From: Methylomonas montana
Lineage (GTDB): Bacteria > Pseudomonadota > Gammaproteobacteria > Methylococcales > Methylomonadaceae
DNA: 64,000 bases
Assembly (NCBI RefSeq): GCF_030490285.1
Contig: NZ_CP129884.1
Span: 1,922,001 to 1,986,000, forward strand
Direction of reading: 5' to 3'
Below are positions 50,306-62,647 of this stretch, piece after piece. The notes beneath the pieces were generated by a model, which saw only the letters and a list, made by a program, of their open reading frames with translations, did not search any database and was not told the origin of the DNA. The stretch's first letter is position 1, and each line of letters begins with the position of its first letter. The position numbers and the translations under genes were made by a program.

Positions 50306-50601
50306 GCCAAAGTTATTGGTGTGGAAATGGCGTGGAAATATCGGTTGCTATGTATTGGATCCATTATTTGCCAGCGAGGGTGGTAGATTTTCGATTGATC
50401 AACAGTTTACCGGATTACTGGTGTGTCGGTGAAAACCGAGACTATATCCCAGCCAATCCGCAGCGTTCGAGTCTCTCCCGCCTGCAAAAGATGGACGCCA
50501 CTTGCCGGATAGCCGGTCAATAAAGCCACAATCCAGGATCAAGGCTTGCATCATAAATACCGTCGTTCAAAGAAAAAGATTATCTAGGAACGGACGTGGC
50601 A

Positions 50602-51312
50602 CTATTTAGCCGGCTTGCGATAACTATCAAATAAGTAGCGGATTTCCTCCAGTCCGTCTTCTATCGACCAGGTCACCGTTTTGGAAAGTAAATCCAACAA
50701 GATGACGCCATTGACGGCCGCGTCTTCACTGATGGCTGTTTTTAGGCGTTGAGTTAAATGTAAGTTAATAATCTGTAAATTCTTATAAATGGACAGTAAT
50801 TCGTCTAGTTCCAGGGAATAGGGCAAGTCGTCTTTGTAGCGAAAATATTGCGCCAACAGGAACATGGTTGTCACGCGGTAGATGGTTTCGTCTTGGTCGG
50901 CCAGGGGTAAATGAAAGCGAGCCATCGGTTTTAAAAACTCGGTATGCGGACAAGGACTGGTGGCCATGATCAAGCCGAGAATTGAACTGGCAATGTGTTG
51001 AGCGGTGGTTTCGCCGCGGATGGTTCTTCTGTCGGTGAGTACTTCGACAGTCATTGGCTTATGGGAAACCAAATGGCCGCATAAATCCAGCAATGGCACC
51101 AAATTGATCGCCACTGGACAGTGCGGCCACTGTTGCGGGTTTAGCGGGCAATTCCGGCATTGCTGATAAGAAAGCTCGGTCCAAAACGGGTAGGGTGGTT
51201 TCGTGGGCGAAATCAGCGTCATGCTTTGTTTGTCGACCTCTATTAAGAAATCGGTGCTGTCGTACTCCGCCGCCGTTAGCCGGTAGGTAAAGTGCAAGAT
51301 GTCTTTCGGCAT
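50602..51312 (-). CDS. Hypothetical protein with a cysteine cluster
   Basis: A 236-residue soluble protein from ATG 51312 (MPKDILHFTYRLTAAEYDST); the open frame extends to 51393. The N-terminal 45 or so residues look like a small beta domain. Cys52, Cys55 and Cys65 (CRNCPLNPQQWPHCP) form a possible metal or cluster site. The rest is mainly helical. I do not recognise a characterised family. It has no operon partner. Confidence 0.75.
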   Translation of the reverse strand: MPKDILHFTYRLTAAEYDSTDFLIEVDKQSMTLISPTKPPYPFWTELSYQQCRNCPLNPQQWPHCPVAINLVPLLDLCGHLVSHKPMTVEVLTDRRTIRGETTAQHIASSILGLIMATSPCPHTEFLKPMARFHLPLADQDETIYRVTTMFLLAQYFRYKDDLPYSLELDELLSIYKNLQIINLHLTQRLKTAISEDAAVNGVILLDLLSKTVTWSIEDGLEEIRYLFDSYRKPAK

Positions 51313-51601
51313 AGTTTTCTTCGCAAACTGGCTGTGTTTCGATGACGACAAAAGCCTCAGAGGCCTACCTGATTTGTCACTTGGCACGCTCATCCGCGGC
51401 CGGCGGCGTTCCGAACCGATTGTAGGGCGTGGCAGTGATGATTGTAAATGGCTGGTGGGACGGGCATATTACCAGCCAATCAGGCAGCGGCAATGGATAC
51501 AAAGCAGCCGAATTCTCGGTGAGGTCTAACTTAACCCGTATGCTTCTGTCGCCATGCTACAATCCCATGCTCTTAACAATGAAACTATAAGGCTTTTTAT
51601 C

Positions 51602-51991
51602 ATGCAATTTAATAAACTTTCGGCGGCTACTCTGATGCTTTTATCATTTTCCGCGACAGCGGAAGTGCAGTTGACTAAAGCCGATCTGCTGGGCACTTGG
51701 CAAATCGATAAAGAATCGAATAGTAGCGACGGTAGCAAAGCGCGCAGCTCGAACACCACCTGGGCTTTCAAGGAGGACGGCACCATAGAAGGCATGACGC
51801 ATGAGTCCGACGCCCACGCCCGCATCGATCAAATGCGCGCGGTACTGAATTATTCGATAGAAAACGGCAAAATCGTCAAGCAGGCAGCGCCGGGCCGTTC
51901 GAAAATGGAAACTTGCGAGGCGATCGAAAAAACCGGCAACAGCATGGTCTTGAAATGCCAAACGGTTTATTTTTTCATGACTAAAAAGTAA
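51602..51991 (+). CDS. Small exported lipocalin-like protein
   Basis: A 129-residue protein with a signal peptide (MQFNKLSAATLMLLSFSATA). The mature part opens LTKADLLGTWQIDKES, then WAFKEDGTIEGM, a pattern seen in small lipocalin-like or DUF4488-type beta-barrels. Two cysteines (ETCEA, LKCQT) may form a disulfide. ATG 51602 has AAGG nine bases upstream. Function unknown. Confidence 0.72.
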   Translation: MQFNKLSAATLMLLSFSATAEVQLTKADLLGTWQIDKESNSSDGSKARSSNTTWAFKEDGTIEGMTHESDAHARIDQMRAVLNYSIENGKIVKQAAPGRSKMETCEAIEKTGNSMVLKCQTVYFFMTKK

Positions 51992-52087
51992 GAATTGACA
52001 GAATAAAGTTTCAGTTCGCGGTGAGCGGATCGTCTTCTATTGAGTGATTCGCTCCGCTTGTGTTGATAAGCGCTCAGGTTCGCCAGC

Positions 52088-52933
52088 TTGAGCCCGAGGA
52101 CGCAACGATCTTGGTTTTTGGAAAAGCAAGTGCAACAGATATTCGATTTCGCCGAGCGCTGTTTATTCGATAGCGGTATCGAGCGAAAACGCGCTTTAAC
52201 CCATCAAGCTCGGCAATTGTTGGGCGACAATAGCTTGTCGTTGCAAGCGTGCGGCGAGGTGTTGCCGATCAGCAATACCATTTTTCCGAGTAAACCCCAA
52301 TTGCTGATGCCGCGCGACATGCCGAAGCGGCGGTTGGACACACCGGAAGGTAAGGCCGCGTTTTTTCACGCGTTGGCCCATATCGAGTTCGTGGCGATTT
52401 ATCTGGCTTGGGACATTATTTATCGGTTTCGCGGCTTGCCGGACGACTTTTATCGCGATTGGCTGATGATTGCCGATGAGGAAGCGCTGCATTTTGCGAT
52501 GATTCGCGAGCATTTGCTGACTCTGGGCGCCGATTACGGCGATTTGCCCGCGCATCGAGGCCTTTGGTCGCATGCCGAGGATACTGCCGATGATATTCTG
52601 GCTCGCTTGGCGGTGGTGCCGCGTTGCATGGAGGCGCGTGGTTTGGATGTGACACCAGCGATGATAGACAAGCTGAAAGCCATGGGCGACGACGCGGGCG
52701 TGGCGATTTTGACCCGGATTTACCAAGACGAAATCGGCCACGTGGAGCGTGGTTCATATTGGTTCAATACCTTGGCAAGGCAGCGCGGCTTGGAGCCGGA
52801 AGCCTGTTACCGGGAATTGATTTTGAGCTATTACAAGGGCAAACCCAAAGGCCCATTTAACCGAGAAGTGCGTATAATCGCCGGCTTCTCGAATAACGAA
52901 ATCGATTGGCTGGAGGAGCGCTTGCATGAATAA
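52088..52933 (+). CDS. DUF455 ferritin-like protein
   Basis: A ferritin-like di-metal-type protein of up to 281 residues. Conserved pieces are FFHALAHIEFVAIYLAWD, DWLMIADEEALHFAMIREHL and IYQDEIGHVERGSYWF: the Glu and ExxH residues that would bind two metals. The start is uncertain (TTG 52088 gives the full frame; another TTG lies at 52118). A role in tRNA hydroxylation or metal handling has been proposed for relatives, but none is established here. It overlaps nnrS by eight bases. Confidence 0.85.
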   Translation: MSPRTQRSWFLEKQVQQIFDFAERCLFDSGIERKRALTHQARQLLGDNSLSLQACGEVLPISNTIFPSKPQLLMPRDMPKRRLDTPEGKAAFFHALAHIEFVAIYLAWDIIYRFRGLPDDFYRDWLMIADEEALHFAMIREHLLTLGADYGDLPAHRGLWSHAEDTADDILARLAVVPRCMEARGLDVTPAMIDKLKAMGDDAGVAILTRIYQDEIGHVERGSYWFNTLARQRGLEPEACYRELILSYYKGKPKGPFNREVRIIAGFSNNEIDWLEERLHE

Positions 52934-54101
52934 CAAACCGGTTTTTGATTACCCGCTGTTTGCCATGGGCTTTAGGGCTTTTTTCGCGCTGGCGGGTTTA
53001 TCGGCGCTGGCTTTGATCGCGCTATGGAACTCGATGTCCAATGGTTCGCTACATATCGATAATTACTTTGCCGGTAGTACCTGGCACGCGCATGAAATGC
53101 TGCTTGGCTACACCACGGCAGTGATTGCCGGGTTTCTGTTGACGGCGGTTAGAAACTGGACCGGCTTGCAGACGGTGAATCCCGACCAATTGGCCTCGCT
53201 TTGTTTTTTGTGGATTTATGGCCGCGTACTGCCGTTTTATTCGGAATTACTGCCGGACGTATTGATCGCCGGCGTCGATTTTGCTTTTTTACCTGTGTTG
53301 GCTTATTTCGTTAGTAAGCCCATTTTGCAAACCGCTAACTACAAAAATCTGGTTTTTATAGCATTGTTGCTGTTGTTGGCTTTGGGTAACGGTTTGATTC
53401 ACGCTCAAGTTCTGGGTGTTTCAAGTCATAGTGCCGGGTTTGGTCTTATCCTGGTGGTCACGGTGATCGTCGCGATGATTTTGGTCATCGCCGGCCGAGT
53501 GTTTCCGTTTTTCACCGAACGCGGCTTGTCCGGCGTGATTTGTATTCGCAATCCGCTATTGGATGTTGCGGCTGTTGCGGTGAGCTTGGCGGTATTTGTG
53601 CTGCTGATGCTGAATATGTCTGGTGCCTTATTGGCTGTCGTCGCCGTCGCGGCGATTGTGATTAATATCGTCAGGGTCGCTGCTTGGTATAACGCGCGGA
53701 TCTGGTTTGTGCCCTTGCTGTGGGTTTTGTATATCGGCTACGGCTGGTTGATCCTGGGTTTTGGCTTGGTATCTTTGGCTGCTTTTGGTGTCGTGCCGCA
53801 GACCTTGGCTTTGCACGCCTTTACCGTGGGCGGTATCGGTATTTTGACTCTGGGTATGATGGCGCGGGTAGCCTTGGGGCATACCGGCAGGGCATTGAAA
53901 ACCTCGAACGTGATGGCGCTGGCGTTTGTGCTGATCAATGTCGCGGCGCTGTTTAGGGTTTTGTTTCCGGCTATATTGCCGGCCTGGTATGGTGGCTTGG
54001 TGATGGTGTCCACTTACTGCTGGCTGGCGGCGTTTTCCTTATTTGCATTTTATTACGCACCGATACTGACTTCGCCTAGGTTGGACGGTCAGCCGGGTTA
54101 A
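52926..54101 (+). CDS. nnrS: NnrS-family membrane protein
   Basis: A 391-residue polytopic membrane protein with about 12 helices. Family marks: FDYPLFAMGFRAFFALAG, STWHAHEMLLGYTTAVIAGFLLTAVRNWTG, RVFPFFTERG and LHAFTVGGIGILTLGMMARVALGHTGR. NnrS is a haem- and copper-containing protein linked to nitric oxide tolerance in other proteobacteria. It overlaps the DUF455 gene and ends at a bidirectional terminator. No NO reductase is in the window. Confidence 0.92.
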   Translation: MNNKPVFDYPLFAMGFRAFFALAGLSALALIALWNSMSNGSLHIDNYFAGSTWHAHEMLLGYTTAVIAGFLLTAVRNWTGLQTVNPDQLASLCFLWIYGRVLPFYSELLPDVLIAGVDFAFLPVLAYFVSKPILQTANYKNLVFIALLLLLALGNGLIHAQVLGVSSHSAGFGLILVVTVIVAMILVIAGRVFPFFTERGLSGVICIRNPLLDVAAVAVSLAVFVLLMLNMSGALLAVVAVAAIVINIVRVAAWYNARIWFVPLLWVLYIGYGWLILGFGLVSLAAFGVVPQTLALHAFTVGGIGILTLGMMARVALGHTGRALKTSNVMALAFVLINVAALFRVLFPAILPAWYGGLVMVSTYCWLAAFSLFAFYYAPILTSPRLDGQPG

Positions 54102-54103
54102 AG

Positions 54104-54141
54104 CCACAAAAAAGGCGGCTTGTAAGCCGCCTTTTTTGTGG
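54104..54141. terminator. Bidirectional terminator
   Basis: Perfect 17-bp stem CCACAAAAAAGGCGGCT / AGCCGCCTTTTTTGTGG around TGTA. T-runs exist on both strands, so it serves nnrS (plus) and ispG (minus). Confidence 0.93.
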
Positions 54142-54151
54142 GGACAGGTTT

Positions 54152-55372
54152 TTAATGAACGCTGTAATGCGATTCGATATAGCGCTCGACCAGTTCCTGG
54201 AATTCGCCGGCGATATTGTCACCTTTTAAGGTCACGGTTTTTACGCCGTCTTCAAAGACTGGTGCCACCGGCGATTCTCCGCTACCCGGCAGACTGATGC
54301 CGATATTGGCGTTTTTGCTTTCGCCTGGACCGTTGACCACGCAGCCCATGACCGCGACTTCCATGGTTTCCACGCCTTTGTATTTGTCTTTCCAAACCGG
54401 CATCTGATCGCGCAAGTAAGCTTGGATGTCTTGCGCCAGTCTTTGGAAGTAGTCGCTTGTGGTGCGGCCACAGCCGGGGCAAGCGATAACCATTGGCGTG
54501 AATGAGCGGAAACCCATGGTTTGCAAAATTTCCTGGCCAACGATGACTTCTTTAGTCCTGGCGGCGCCGGGTTCCGGCGTTAATGAAATTCGAATCGTGT
54601 CGCCGATGCCTTGCTGCATCAATACACCCAATGCGGCGGCGGACGAAACGATGCCTTTCGAGCCCATGCCGGCTTCGGTCAAGCCTAGATGCAGTGCGTA
54701 ATCGCAACGGTTAGACAGGTCTTCGTAGATGCTGATCAATTCCTGCACGTTGCTGATTTTGCAAGACAGGATGATTTTATCTTTACCCAGGCCAATCTCT
54801 TGAGCTTTAGCGGCGCTTTCCAGCGCGGATAAGACAATAGCTTCGCGAGTAATGGCCGGCAATTCCTTGGGGTTGGCTAGCTGGCGATTTTCGTCAAGCA
54901 GACGTGTCAGAACCGCTTGGTCCAGACTGCCGCCGTTAACGCCGATTCGCACCGGTTTATTATATTTGCAGGCAAATTCGATCATTTGCTGGAATTGCGG
55001 ATCGCGTGCTTTGCCTTTGCCAACGTTGCCGGGATTGATGCGGTATTTGGACAGCGCTTGCGCGCAGTCCGGATATTTTTCCAGCAATTTGTGGCCGTTA
55101 AAATGGAAGTCGCCGATAATCGGCACCGAGAAACCTTTTTGGGTGAGTTGATTGACGATTTCCGGCACGGCTTTGGCGGCTTCCTCGGTATTGACCGTGA
55201 CTCTAACCATTTCAGAACCGGCGGTTGATAATTCCATGATCTGTTGAACGCTTCCTGCAACATCAGCTGTGTCGGTATTGGTCATGGATTGGACTACAAT
55301 CGGGGCACCGCCACCGACTTGAATATTTCCTACCAAAACTTGTTGGGTGTGTTTTCTGGGGCTAATCGACAT
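54152..55372 (-). CDS. ispG: 4-hydroxy-3-methylbut-2-enyl diphosphate synthase
   Basis: A 406-residue [4Fe-4S] enzyme of the MEP pathway that reduces MEcPP to HMBPP in the cytoplasm, supplying isoprenoid units, including those for the squalene-hopene cyclase at 21817. Motifs: [17 protein letters not shown] at the N-terminus, [22 protein letters not shown], and the cluster cysteines in [15 protein letters not shown] and [11 protein letters not shown]. The length fits the short bacterial form. Monocistronic by position. Confidence 0.96.
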   Translation of the reverse strand: MSISPRKHTQQVLVGNIQVGGGAPIVVQSMTNTDTADVAGSVQQIMELSTAGSEMVRVTVNTEEAAKAVPEIVNQLTQKGFSVPIIGDFHFNGHKLLEKYPDCAQALSKYRINPGNVGKGKARDPQFQQMIEFACKYNKPVRIGVNGGSLDQAVLTRLLDENRQLANPKELPAITREAIVLSALESAAKAQEIGLGKDKIILSCKISNVQELISIYEDLSNRCDYALHLGLTEAGMGSKGIVSSAAALGVLMQQGIGDTIRISLTPEPGAARTKEVIVGQEILQTMGFRSFTPMVIACPGCGRTTSDYFQRLAQDIQAYLRDQMPVWKDKYKGVETMEVAVMGCVVNGPGESKNANIGISLPGSGESPVAPVFEDGVKTVTLKGDNIAGEFQELVERYIESHYSVH

Positions 55373-55475
55373 AGAATTGTAGTTTGCAAAAAATCAAAGT
55401 TATCTGAAAAAATACCAAGTAAATCACTTAGGATATAAATTATACCTCCATAGTTATGAGACGAAAGAGCAAATT

Positions 55476-56204
55476 GTGCGGATAAATTATTTTTCTGATG
55501 TGCATTTAGAGTTCGGCGAACAGAGTTTGCCGGAAACGGATGCTGATATTGTGGTGGCAGCGGGCGATATTGGGATTTTCAAACAGGGTGTTGAATGGCT
55601 AAAGTCTATCGATAAGCCGATTATTTATGTGGCTGGCAACCATGAGTTCTATGGTTATGAATATCAACAAGTGGTCAGTATGCTGCGCAATGAATGCGCG
55701 GGCACTCAAATCCATTTTTTGGAAAAAGATCAGTTTATCTATCAAGGCGTGCGCTTTCTGGGTTGCACGCTGTGGGCCGATATTTTTGCCGAGGGTGAGA
55801 AAAAGGCCGAGGTGTTGGGCAAGACCTTAAACGATTTTCGTAAAGTGCGGTTTGGGAACGAAGGATTTAACCAAAAGCATTTTGCCGCATTACACCAAGA
55901 GGCGAAAACATGGCTGCAAAGTCAGTTAGCACAACCCTTCGACGGCCAGACCGTGGTGGTTACGCATCATGCGCCCACCGAATGGAGCTGGATCGAAACG
56001 CCGAATTCACTGAAAAAGCTGGCTTATTGCAACGATTTAAAGCCTTTATTTCACGAGTATGAGATCGCCGCCTGGTTTCACGGGCATGTGCATAACATGG
56101 GCGATTACCGGATAGCGGATGCCCGGATTTTGAGTAACACTCGAGGCTATGTCGGGCGTAAAACTGTGAGTGGTTTCGACATTAACAAAGTCGTTGATAT
56201 TTGA
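55476..56204 (+). CDS. Metallophosphoesterase
   Basis: A 242-residue calcineurin-like phosphoesterase starting at GTG 55476. The di-metal motifs are all present: SDVHLEF (DxH), VVAAGDIG (GD), VAGNHEFYG (GNHE), VTHHAP and WFHGHVHN. Substrate unknown. A short AT-rich gap separates it from divergent ispG. Confidence 0.87.
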   Translation: MRINYFSDVHLEFGEQSLPETDADIVVAAGDIGIFKQGVEWLKSIDKPIIYVAGNHEFYGYEYQQVVSMLRNECAGTQIHFLEKDQFIYQGVRFLGCTLWADIFAEGEKKAEVLGKTLNDFRKVRFGNEGFNQKHFAALHQEAKTWLQSQLAQPFDGQTVVVTHHAPTEWSWIETPNSLKKLAYCNDLKPLFHEYEIAAWFHGHVHNMGDYRIADARILSNTRGYVGRKTVSGFDINKVVDI

Positions 56205-56294
56205 TCGCTATTTCCGCTTAAGCTGGGTGTTATCAACTGGTCTGCCGGCCGGCTAGGCTCAGGATTTCTCGTTGAGAAAGCCGATAACTTGTGA

Positions 56295-57739
<1,445 letters not shown>

Positions 57740-57740
<1 letters not shown>

Positions 57741-58939
57741 TGTCGGCTAGAGATTTATTAGATAGCATAGAGCCGCATTTTACAAAGGGTGGCAAGCTCG
57801 AGAAGTATTACGGTCTCTATGAGATGGTGGATACTTTTATCTACACGCCATCCGATGTAACGCGCGGTAAAACTCATGTTCGCGACGGCAACGACCTGAA
57901 GCGCACCATGACCTTCGTGGTGATCGCCACGGCGTTTTGTATCTTGATGGCCTGGTACAACACCGGTTACCAAGCTAACTTGGCAATGAAAGGCATGGGG
58001 CTGGAAGAGACCAACGGTTGGCGCAGTCTGATCATGGCTTTGTTCGGTTACAACCCTTACAACCCGATCTCATGCCTAGTGCATGGCATGCTGTATTTCT
58101 TCCCGATTTACATCACTACTTTGGCTGTTGGTGGCGTTTGGGAAGTATTGTTCGCCACCGTACGCAAACACGAAGTCAACGAAGGCTTCCTGGTATCTTC
58201 GATGCTGTATACCTTGATCCTGCCGCCCGACATGCCTTTGTGGCAAGTGGCGCTGGGTATCTCTTTCGGTATCGTGTTGGGCAAGGAAGTGTTCGGTGGT
58301 ACCGGTAAAAACTTTTTGAATCCCGCGCTGACCGGTCGTGCCTTCCTGTTCTTCGCTTATCCGGCCTCGATTTCCGGTGATGCGGTTTGGGTAGCTGTAG
58401 ATGGTTTCAGCGGCGCGACTGCTCTGTCATTGGCTTCCGCCGGTGGTTTGGAAGCGATCCAAGCCAGCTTTGGTTGGTTCCAGGCATTTTTCGGATTCAT
58501 TCCGGGTTCCATGGGCGAGACTTCGACTCTGGCTTGTTTGTTGGGCGCGGCATTCCTGCTGTATACCCGCGTGGCTTCTTACCGGATCATGGCCGGCGTG
58601 TTGATCGGCATGATTAGCTTCTCGACCCTGTTGAATGTGATCGGTAGCGACACCAACCCGATGTTCGCGATTCCCTGGTACTGGCATATGGTATTGGGCG
58701 GCTTTGCCTTCGGTACCGTGTTCATGGCGACCGATCCGGTTTCCGCTGCGGTGACCGACACCGGTCGCTGGATTTACGGTGCCATGATCGGCGTGATGAT
58801 CGTCATCATTCGGGTTATCAATCCGGCTTTCCCTGAAGGTGTGATGCTTGCCATTCTTTTCTCAAACATGTTTGCACCATTGATTGATTACTTTGTTGTT
58901 CAAGCAAATATTAGAAGAAGGATCAAACGCCATGCTTAA
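57740..58939 (+). CDS. nqrB: Na+-translocating NADH:quinone reductase subunit B
   Basis: A 399-residue membrane subunit with about ten helices. The covalent FMN attachment threonine is in GFSGATALS, Thr227 by count from the start. NqrB also binds riboflavin and carries part of the Na+ path. AAGGATA overlaps the nqrA stop. Its last eight bases overlap nqrC. Confidence 0.97.
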
Positions 58940-59795
58940 TGCCGAGAAAAAAACCTGCAGCTATAACGAGCAGCTCTGCAAATATTACGAACAGTTCAGA
59001 GCTTATGCCGATCGAATTCTGGCTTTAAGTAACGACAGCCTGGAAAAAACCGTCAATGTAGCACTGGCCTTGTGCTTGGTGTGTGCAGTGCTGGTATCGC
59101 TTGCTACCGTGGCTTTGCGACCTCTGCAAGGCTACAACAAAGCGTTGGATATGAAGAAAAATATTCTGGATGTCGCCGGTTTGCTGGAAGAGGGTACCGA
59201 TATCGATCAGGCGTTTAGCGAAAGAATCGAAAGCAAAATCGTCGATCTGAAAACCGGTGATTATGTTGACAATATCAATGTCGATGAATTCGATCAACGC
59301 AAAGCGGCTAAAGATCCTGCTCAAAACGAAGCCATTCCGGTCGAGAAAGATATTGCCAGCATCCGCTTCAAAGCCAAATACACCAAAGTGTTTTTGGTTA
59401 AGAAAGGCGATCAGTTGCAATCGATCATTCTGCCGATCAACGGTTATGGTCTGTGGTCAACTATGTATGGTTTTCTGGCTTTAGAGCCCGATGCGCAAAC
59501 CGTGCAAAGCATCAACCTGTATGATCAAGGCGAAACCCCTGGTCTGGGTGGCGAAGTGGTTAATCCGAACTGGCGCGCATTGTGGAAAGGCAAGAAAGTC
59601 TATTCCGACAAAGGCGAGGTAGCCTTGGCTTTGGTCAAAGGCGGCGTTGATGCCAGTCGTCCCGATTCGGTCTATAAAGTTGACGGTCTGGCCGGTGCAA
59701 CATTAACCAGTCGTGGTGTCAGCAACCTGATCCAATACTGGATGGGCGCTGAAGGTTTCGCTACCTATCTGAGCAAAATTAGAACAAACGGTTAG
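58932..59795 (+). CDS. nqrC: Na+-translocating NADH:quinone reductase subunit C with N-terminal extension
   Basis: A 287-residue subunit with one N-terminal membrane helix ([22 protein letters not shown]) and a periplasmic FMN-binding domain. The covalent FMN threonine lies in GLAGATLTS, near residue 258. Before the helix is an unusual tail of about 38 residues with two cysteines ([13 protein letters not shown]); typical NqrC starts only about 10 residues before the helix. No in-frame ATG or GTG exists that would remove it, and AAGG precedes ATG 58932. Confidence 0.95.
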   Translation: MLNAEKKTCSYNEQLCKYYEQFRAYADRILALSNDSLEKTVNVALALCLVCAVLVSLATVALRPLQGYNKALDMKKNILDVAGLLEEGTDIDQAFSERIESKIVDLKTGDYVDNINVDEFDQRKAAKDPAQNEAIPVEKDIASIRFKAKYTKVFLVKKGDQLQSIILPINGYGLWSTMYGFLALEPDAQTVQSINLYDQGETPGLGGEVVNPNWRALWKGKKVYSDKGEVALALVKGGVDASRPDSVYKVDGLAGATLTSRGVSNLIQYWMGAEGFATYLSKIRTNG

Positions 59796-59803
59796 GACTT
59801 ATC

Positions 59804-60472
59804 ATGGATAAAGAAACTAAAAAAGTGTTATTCGAACCGTTGGTCGATAACAACCCGATCACCTTGCAGGTGCTCGGCGTGTGTTCGGCGCTGGCGGTGA
59901 CTTCGCAAATGTCGACCTCGCTGATCATGGCGCTGGCCTTGACTTCCGTAACGGCTTGTTCGAGTGCGGCGATTAGTGCCGTGCGTCAACATACACCCAG
60001 CAGCATTCGGATCATCGTACAAATGATCATCATCGCTTCGCTGGTTATCGTGGTCGATCAGTTGTTGAAAGCGTTTGCGTTTGATGTCAGCAAAAAACTG
60101 TCGGTATTCGTCGGTTTGATCATTACCAACTGTATCGTGATGGGGCGCGCCGAAGCCTATGCGATGAAAAACCCGCCACTGAAAAGCTTTATCGATGGTA
60201 TCGGTAACGGTCTCGGCTACAGCTTGATTCTGGTGATAGTCGCGCTGTTCAGAGAAACCTTGGGTTCAGGCAAGTTACTGGGCTTTGATGTGTTGCCATT
60301 GGTCAAAGACGGCGGCTGGTATGTGCCAAATGGCATGATGTTGCTACCACCAAGCGCGTTTTTCATCATCGGCTTGATTATCTGGGGTTTCCGTACCTGG
60401 AAACCTAAACAGGTTGAACATAACGAGTTCAAAATCATGTCGATTGCTCACGGTGAAGGAGGGCACCACTAA
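59804..60472 (+). CDS. nqrD: Na+-translocating NADH:quinone reductase subunit D
   Basis: A 222-residue six-helix membrane subunit. Cys27 (VLGVCSAL) and Cys110 ([14 protein letters not shown]) match the paired cysteines that bind the intramembrane 2Fe-2S centre together with NqrE. Its last base is shared with the nqrE start. Confidence 0.97.
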   Translation: MDKETKKVLFEPLVDNNPITLQVLGVCSALAVTSQMSTSLIMALALTSVTACSSAAISAVRQHTPSSIRIIVQMIIIASLVIVVDQLLKAFAFDVSKKLSVFVGLIITNCIVMGRAEAYAMKNPPLKSFIDGIGNGLGYSLILVIVALFRETLGSGKLLGFDVLPLVKDGGWYVPNGMMLLPPSAFFIIGLIIWGFRTWKPKQVEHNEFKIMSIAHGEGGHH

Positions 60473-61080
60473 TGGAAGCCTATATCAGTCTGTTTGTTAA
60501 AGCGGTTTTCATCGAAAACCTGGCGCTGTCGTTCTTCCTGGGAATGTGTACATTCCTGGCGGTTTCCAAGAAGATTTCCACGGCAATGGGTTTGGGTATT
60601 GCGGTGATGGTGGTGCAAACCTTGACGGTGCCTGCCAATAACTTCATCTATCAAACCCTGCTGAAAGAAGATGCGTTGGCCTGGCTGGGTATTACCGGTG
60701 TTGACTTGAGCTTCCTGAGCTTGCTCAGCTGTATCGGCATGATCGCTGCGATCGTGCAGATTCTGGAGATGATCCTGGATAAGTTCTTTCCTGCTTTGTA
60801 TCAAGCCTTGGGTATCTTCCTGCCGCTGATTACCGTGAACTGCGCAATTCTGGCTGGTAGTCTGTTCATGATCGAACGCGACTACAACTTCAGCGAAAGT
60901 GCGGTTTACGGCATCGGTTCCGGTTTCGGCTGGGCTTTGGCGATTACCGTCATGGCCGGCGTGCGCGAGAAACTCAAATACAGTGATATTCCCGCCGCTT
61001 TGCAAGGCTTAGGGATCACTTTTATCACAGCCGGCTTGATGTCTCTGGGCTTCATGGCTTTCTCTGGAATTCAATTATAA
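60472..61080 (+). CDS. nqrE: Na+-translocating NADH:quinone reductase subunit E
   Basis: A 202-residue six-helix membrane subunit, inverted pseudo-symmetrical partner of NqrD. Cys26 ([10 protein letters not shown]) and Cys124 (TVNCAILAG) are the matching iron-sulfur ligands. GAGGG precedes the start, which overlaps nqrD by one base. Confidence 0.97.
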   Translation: MEAYISLFVKAVFIENLALSFFLGMCTFLAVSKKISTAMGLGIAVMVVQTLTVPANNFIYQTLLKEDALAWLGITGVDLSFLSLLSCIGMIAAIVQILEMILDKFFPALYQALGIFLPLITVNCAILAGSLFMIERDYNFSESAVYGIGSGFGWALAITVMAGVREKLKYSDIPAALQGLGITFITAGLMSLGFMAFSGIQL

Positions 61081-61090
61081 GGGTATCGTA

Positions 61091-62311
61091 ATGCTGGAAA
61101 TTGCATTAGGTGTTATTTTCTTCACGGTCATCGTGATTGCGCTGGTGTTTATGATCATCGGCGCCAAGAGCAAATTGGTGGCCTCCGGAGATGTGGAAAT
61201 TCTGATCAACCATGAAAAGAAAATCCATGTACCGGTAGGTTCTAAATTATTGACGGCGCTGGCTGATAACCAGTTGTTCGTATCTTCCGCCTGCGGTGGC
61301 GGTGGTACTTGCGGACAATGCAAAGTCAAAGTACACAGCGGCGGCGGCGATATTTTGCCGACCGAGCAGTCTCACATTACTAAACGCGAAGCTGCGCACG
61401 GCGAGCGTCTGGCTTGTCAGGTATCCATCAAACAAAACATGGATATCGAAGTCGAAGACAGCGTATTCGGCGTTAAAAAATGGGAATGCACCGTTAAGTC
61501 TAACGACAACGTCGCAACTTTCATTAAAGAACTGGTGTTACAGTTGCCGGAAGGCGAAGCCATTAACTACCGTGCCGGTGGTTATATTCAAATCGAATGT
61601 CCGCCGCACGTTTCCAAATATGCGGATATGGATATCGCCGAGGAATATCGTCCGGATTGGGATAAATTCAATCTGTGGCGCTATGTGTCTGAGGTGAACG
61701 AGCCTGTGCTGCGTGCGTATTCGATGGCGTCTTATCCCGAAGAAAAGGAAATCATGCTGAACGTACGGGTGGCATCGCCACCTCCCGGTGCGCCGGATGG
61801 TATTCCGCCAGGCAAGATGTCTTCGTTCATCTTTAATCTGAAACCAGGTGACAAAGTGTTCGTTTCCGGCCCTTACGGTGAGTTCTTTGCCAAGGATACC
61901 GACAACGAAATGGTCTTCATCGGCGGCGGTGCCGGTATGGCGCCGATGCGTTCGCATATCTTCGATCAATTACGCAGACTGAAGTCCAAACGTAAAATGA
62001 CCTTCTGGTATGGCGCACGCAGCAAACGCGAAATGTTCTATGTTGAAGATTTCGATATGCTGGCCAAGGAAAACGATAACTTCGAATGGCATGTGGCCTT
62101 GTCCGATCCGTTACCTGAAGATAACTGGAAAGGCTACACTGGCTTTATCCACAACGTGTTGTTCGAAGAGTTCTTGAAAAAACATCCGAATCCTGAAGAT
62201 TGTGAATATTACATGTGCGGACCTCCAATCATGAACTCCTCAGTGATCAATATGTTGATCGCCAACGGTGTTGATCCGGAAAATATTTTCCTCGACGATT
62301 TCGGCGGTTAA
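61091..62311 (+). CDS. nqrF: Na+-translocating NADH:quinone reductase subunit F
   Basis: A 406-residue NADH-oxidising subunit: an N-terminal membrane helix (about residues 4-24), a 2Fe-2S ferredoxin domain with [14 protein letters not shown] and a later RLACQV cysteine, an FAD domain (RAYSMASYP) and an NADH domain ([17 protein letters not shown], ending [11 protein letters not shown]). It feeds electrons from NADH into the complex. Confidence 0.97.
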   Translation: MLEIALGVIFFTVIVIALVFMIIGAKSKLVASGDVEILINHEKKIHVPVGSKLLTALADNQLFVSSACGGGGTCGQCKVKVHSGGGDILPTEQSHITKREAAHGERLACQVSIKQNMDIEVEDSVFGVKKWECTVKSNDNVATFIKELVLQLPEGEAINYRAGGYIQIECPPHVSKYADMDIAEEYRPDWDKFNLWRYVSEVNEPVLRAYSMASYPEEKEIMLNVRVASPPPGAPDGIPPGKMSSFIFNLKPGDKVFVSGPYGEFFAKDTDNEMVFIGGGAGMAPMRSHIFDQLRRLKSKRKMTFWYGARSKREMFYVEDFDMLAKENDNFEWHVALSDPLPEDNWKGYTGFIHNVLFEEFLKKHPNPEDCEYYMCGPPIMNSSVINMLIANGVDPENIFLDDFGG

Positions 62312-62398
62312 ATTAAGTAGGCTGAGATGAATACGGGGGGCGATTTTCGAATTGCTCCTCGTTTTTTCGTTTTAGCGATTAGCAAACAGGAGAACGAA

Positions 62399-62599
62399 AT
62401 GGGTTATTTTTTAGCAACGTTTTTATTTATGTTGATCGTGATTGCCGTGATGGCGATAGGCGTGATATTCGGTAGAAATGCGATTAAAGGATCGTGCGGC
62501 GGTACCGGTAACTGCATATGTACCGAAAAGTGCGACAAAAGAAAGAAATTCGAAGCCGACCAGGCTCAAGCCAATACCATGTCCGTCGAACAGCCTTAA
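62399..62599 (+). CDS. nqrM: NqrM, Na+-NQR maturation protein
   Basis: A 66-residue protein with one membrane helix (about residues 3-25) and a cysteine-rich motif CGGTGNCICTEKCDKR, the NqrM (DUF539) signature. NqrM is needed to load iron into the NqrD/E centre. AGGAG lies six bases before ATG 62399. In many genomes apbE, the FMN transferase for NqrB and NqrC, sits between nqrF and nqrM; here it is absent from the window. Confidence 0.93.
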   Translation: MGYFLATFLFMLIVIAVMAIGVIFGRNAIKGSCGGTGNCICTEKCDKRKKFEADQAQANTMSVEQP

Positions 62600-62647
62600 G
62601 CGGAATTGCCGAGTTAAATGGATCGAATCCAACCCTTGGCTGATTAC

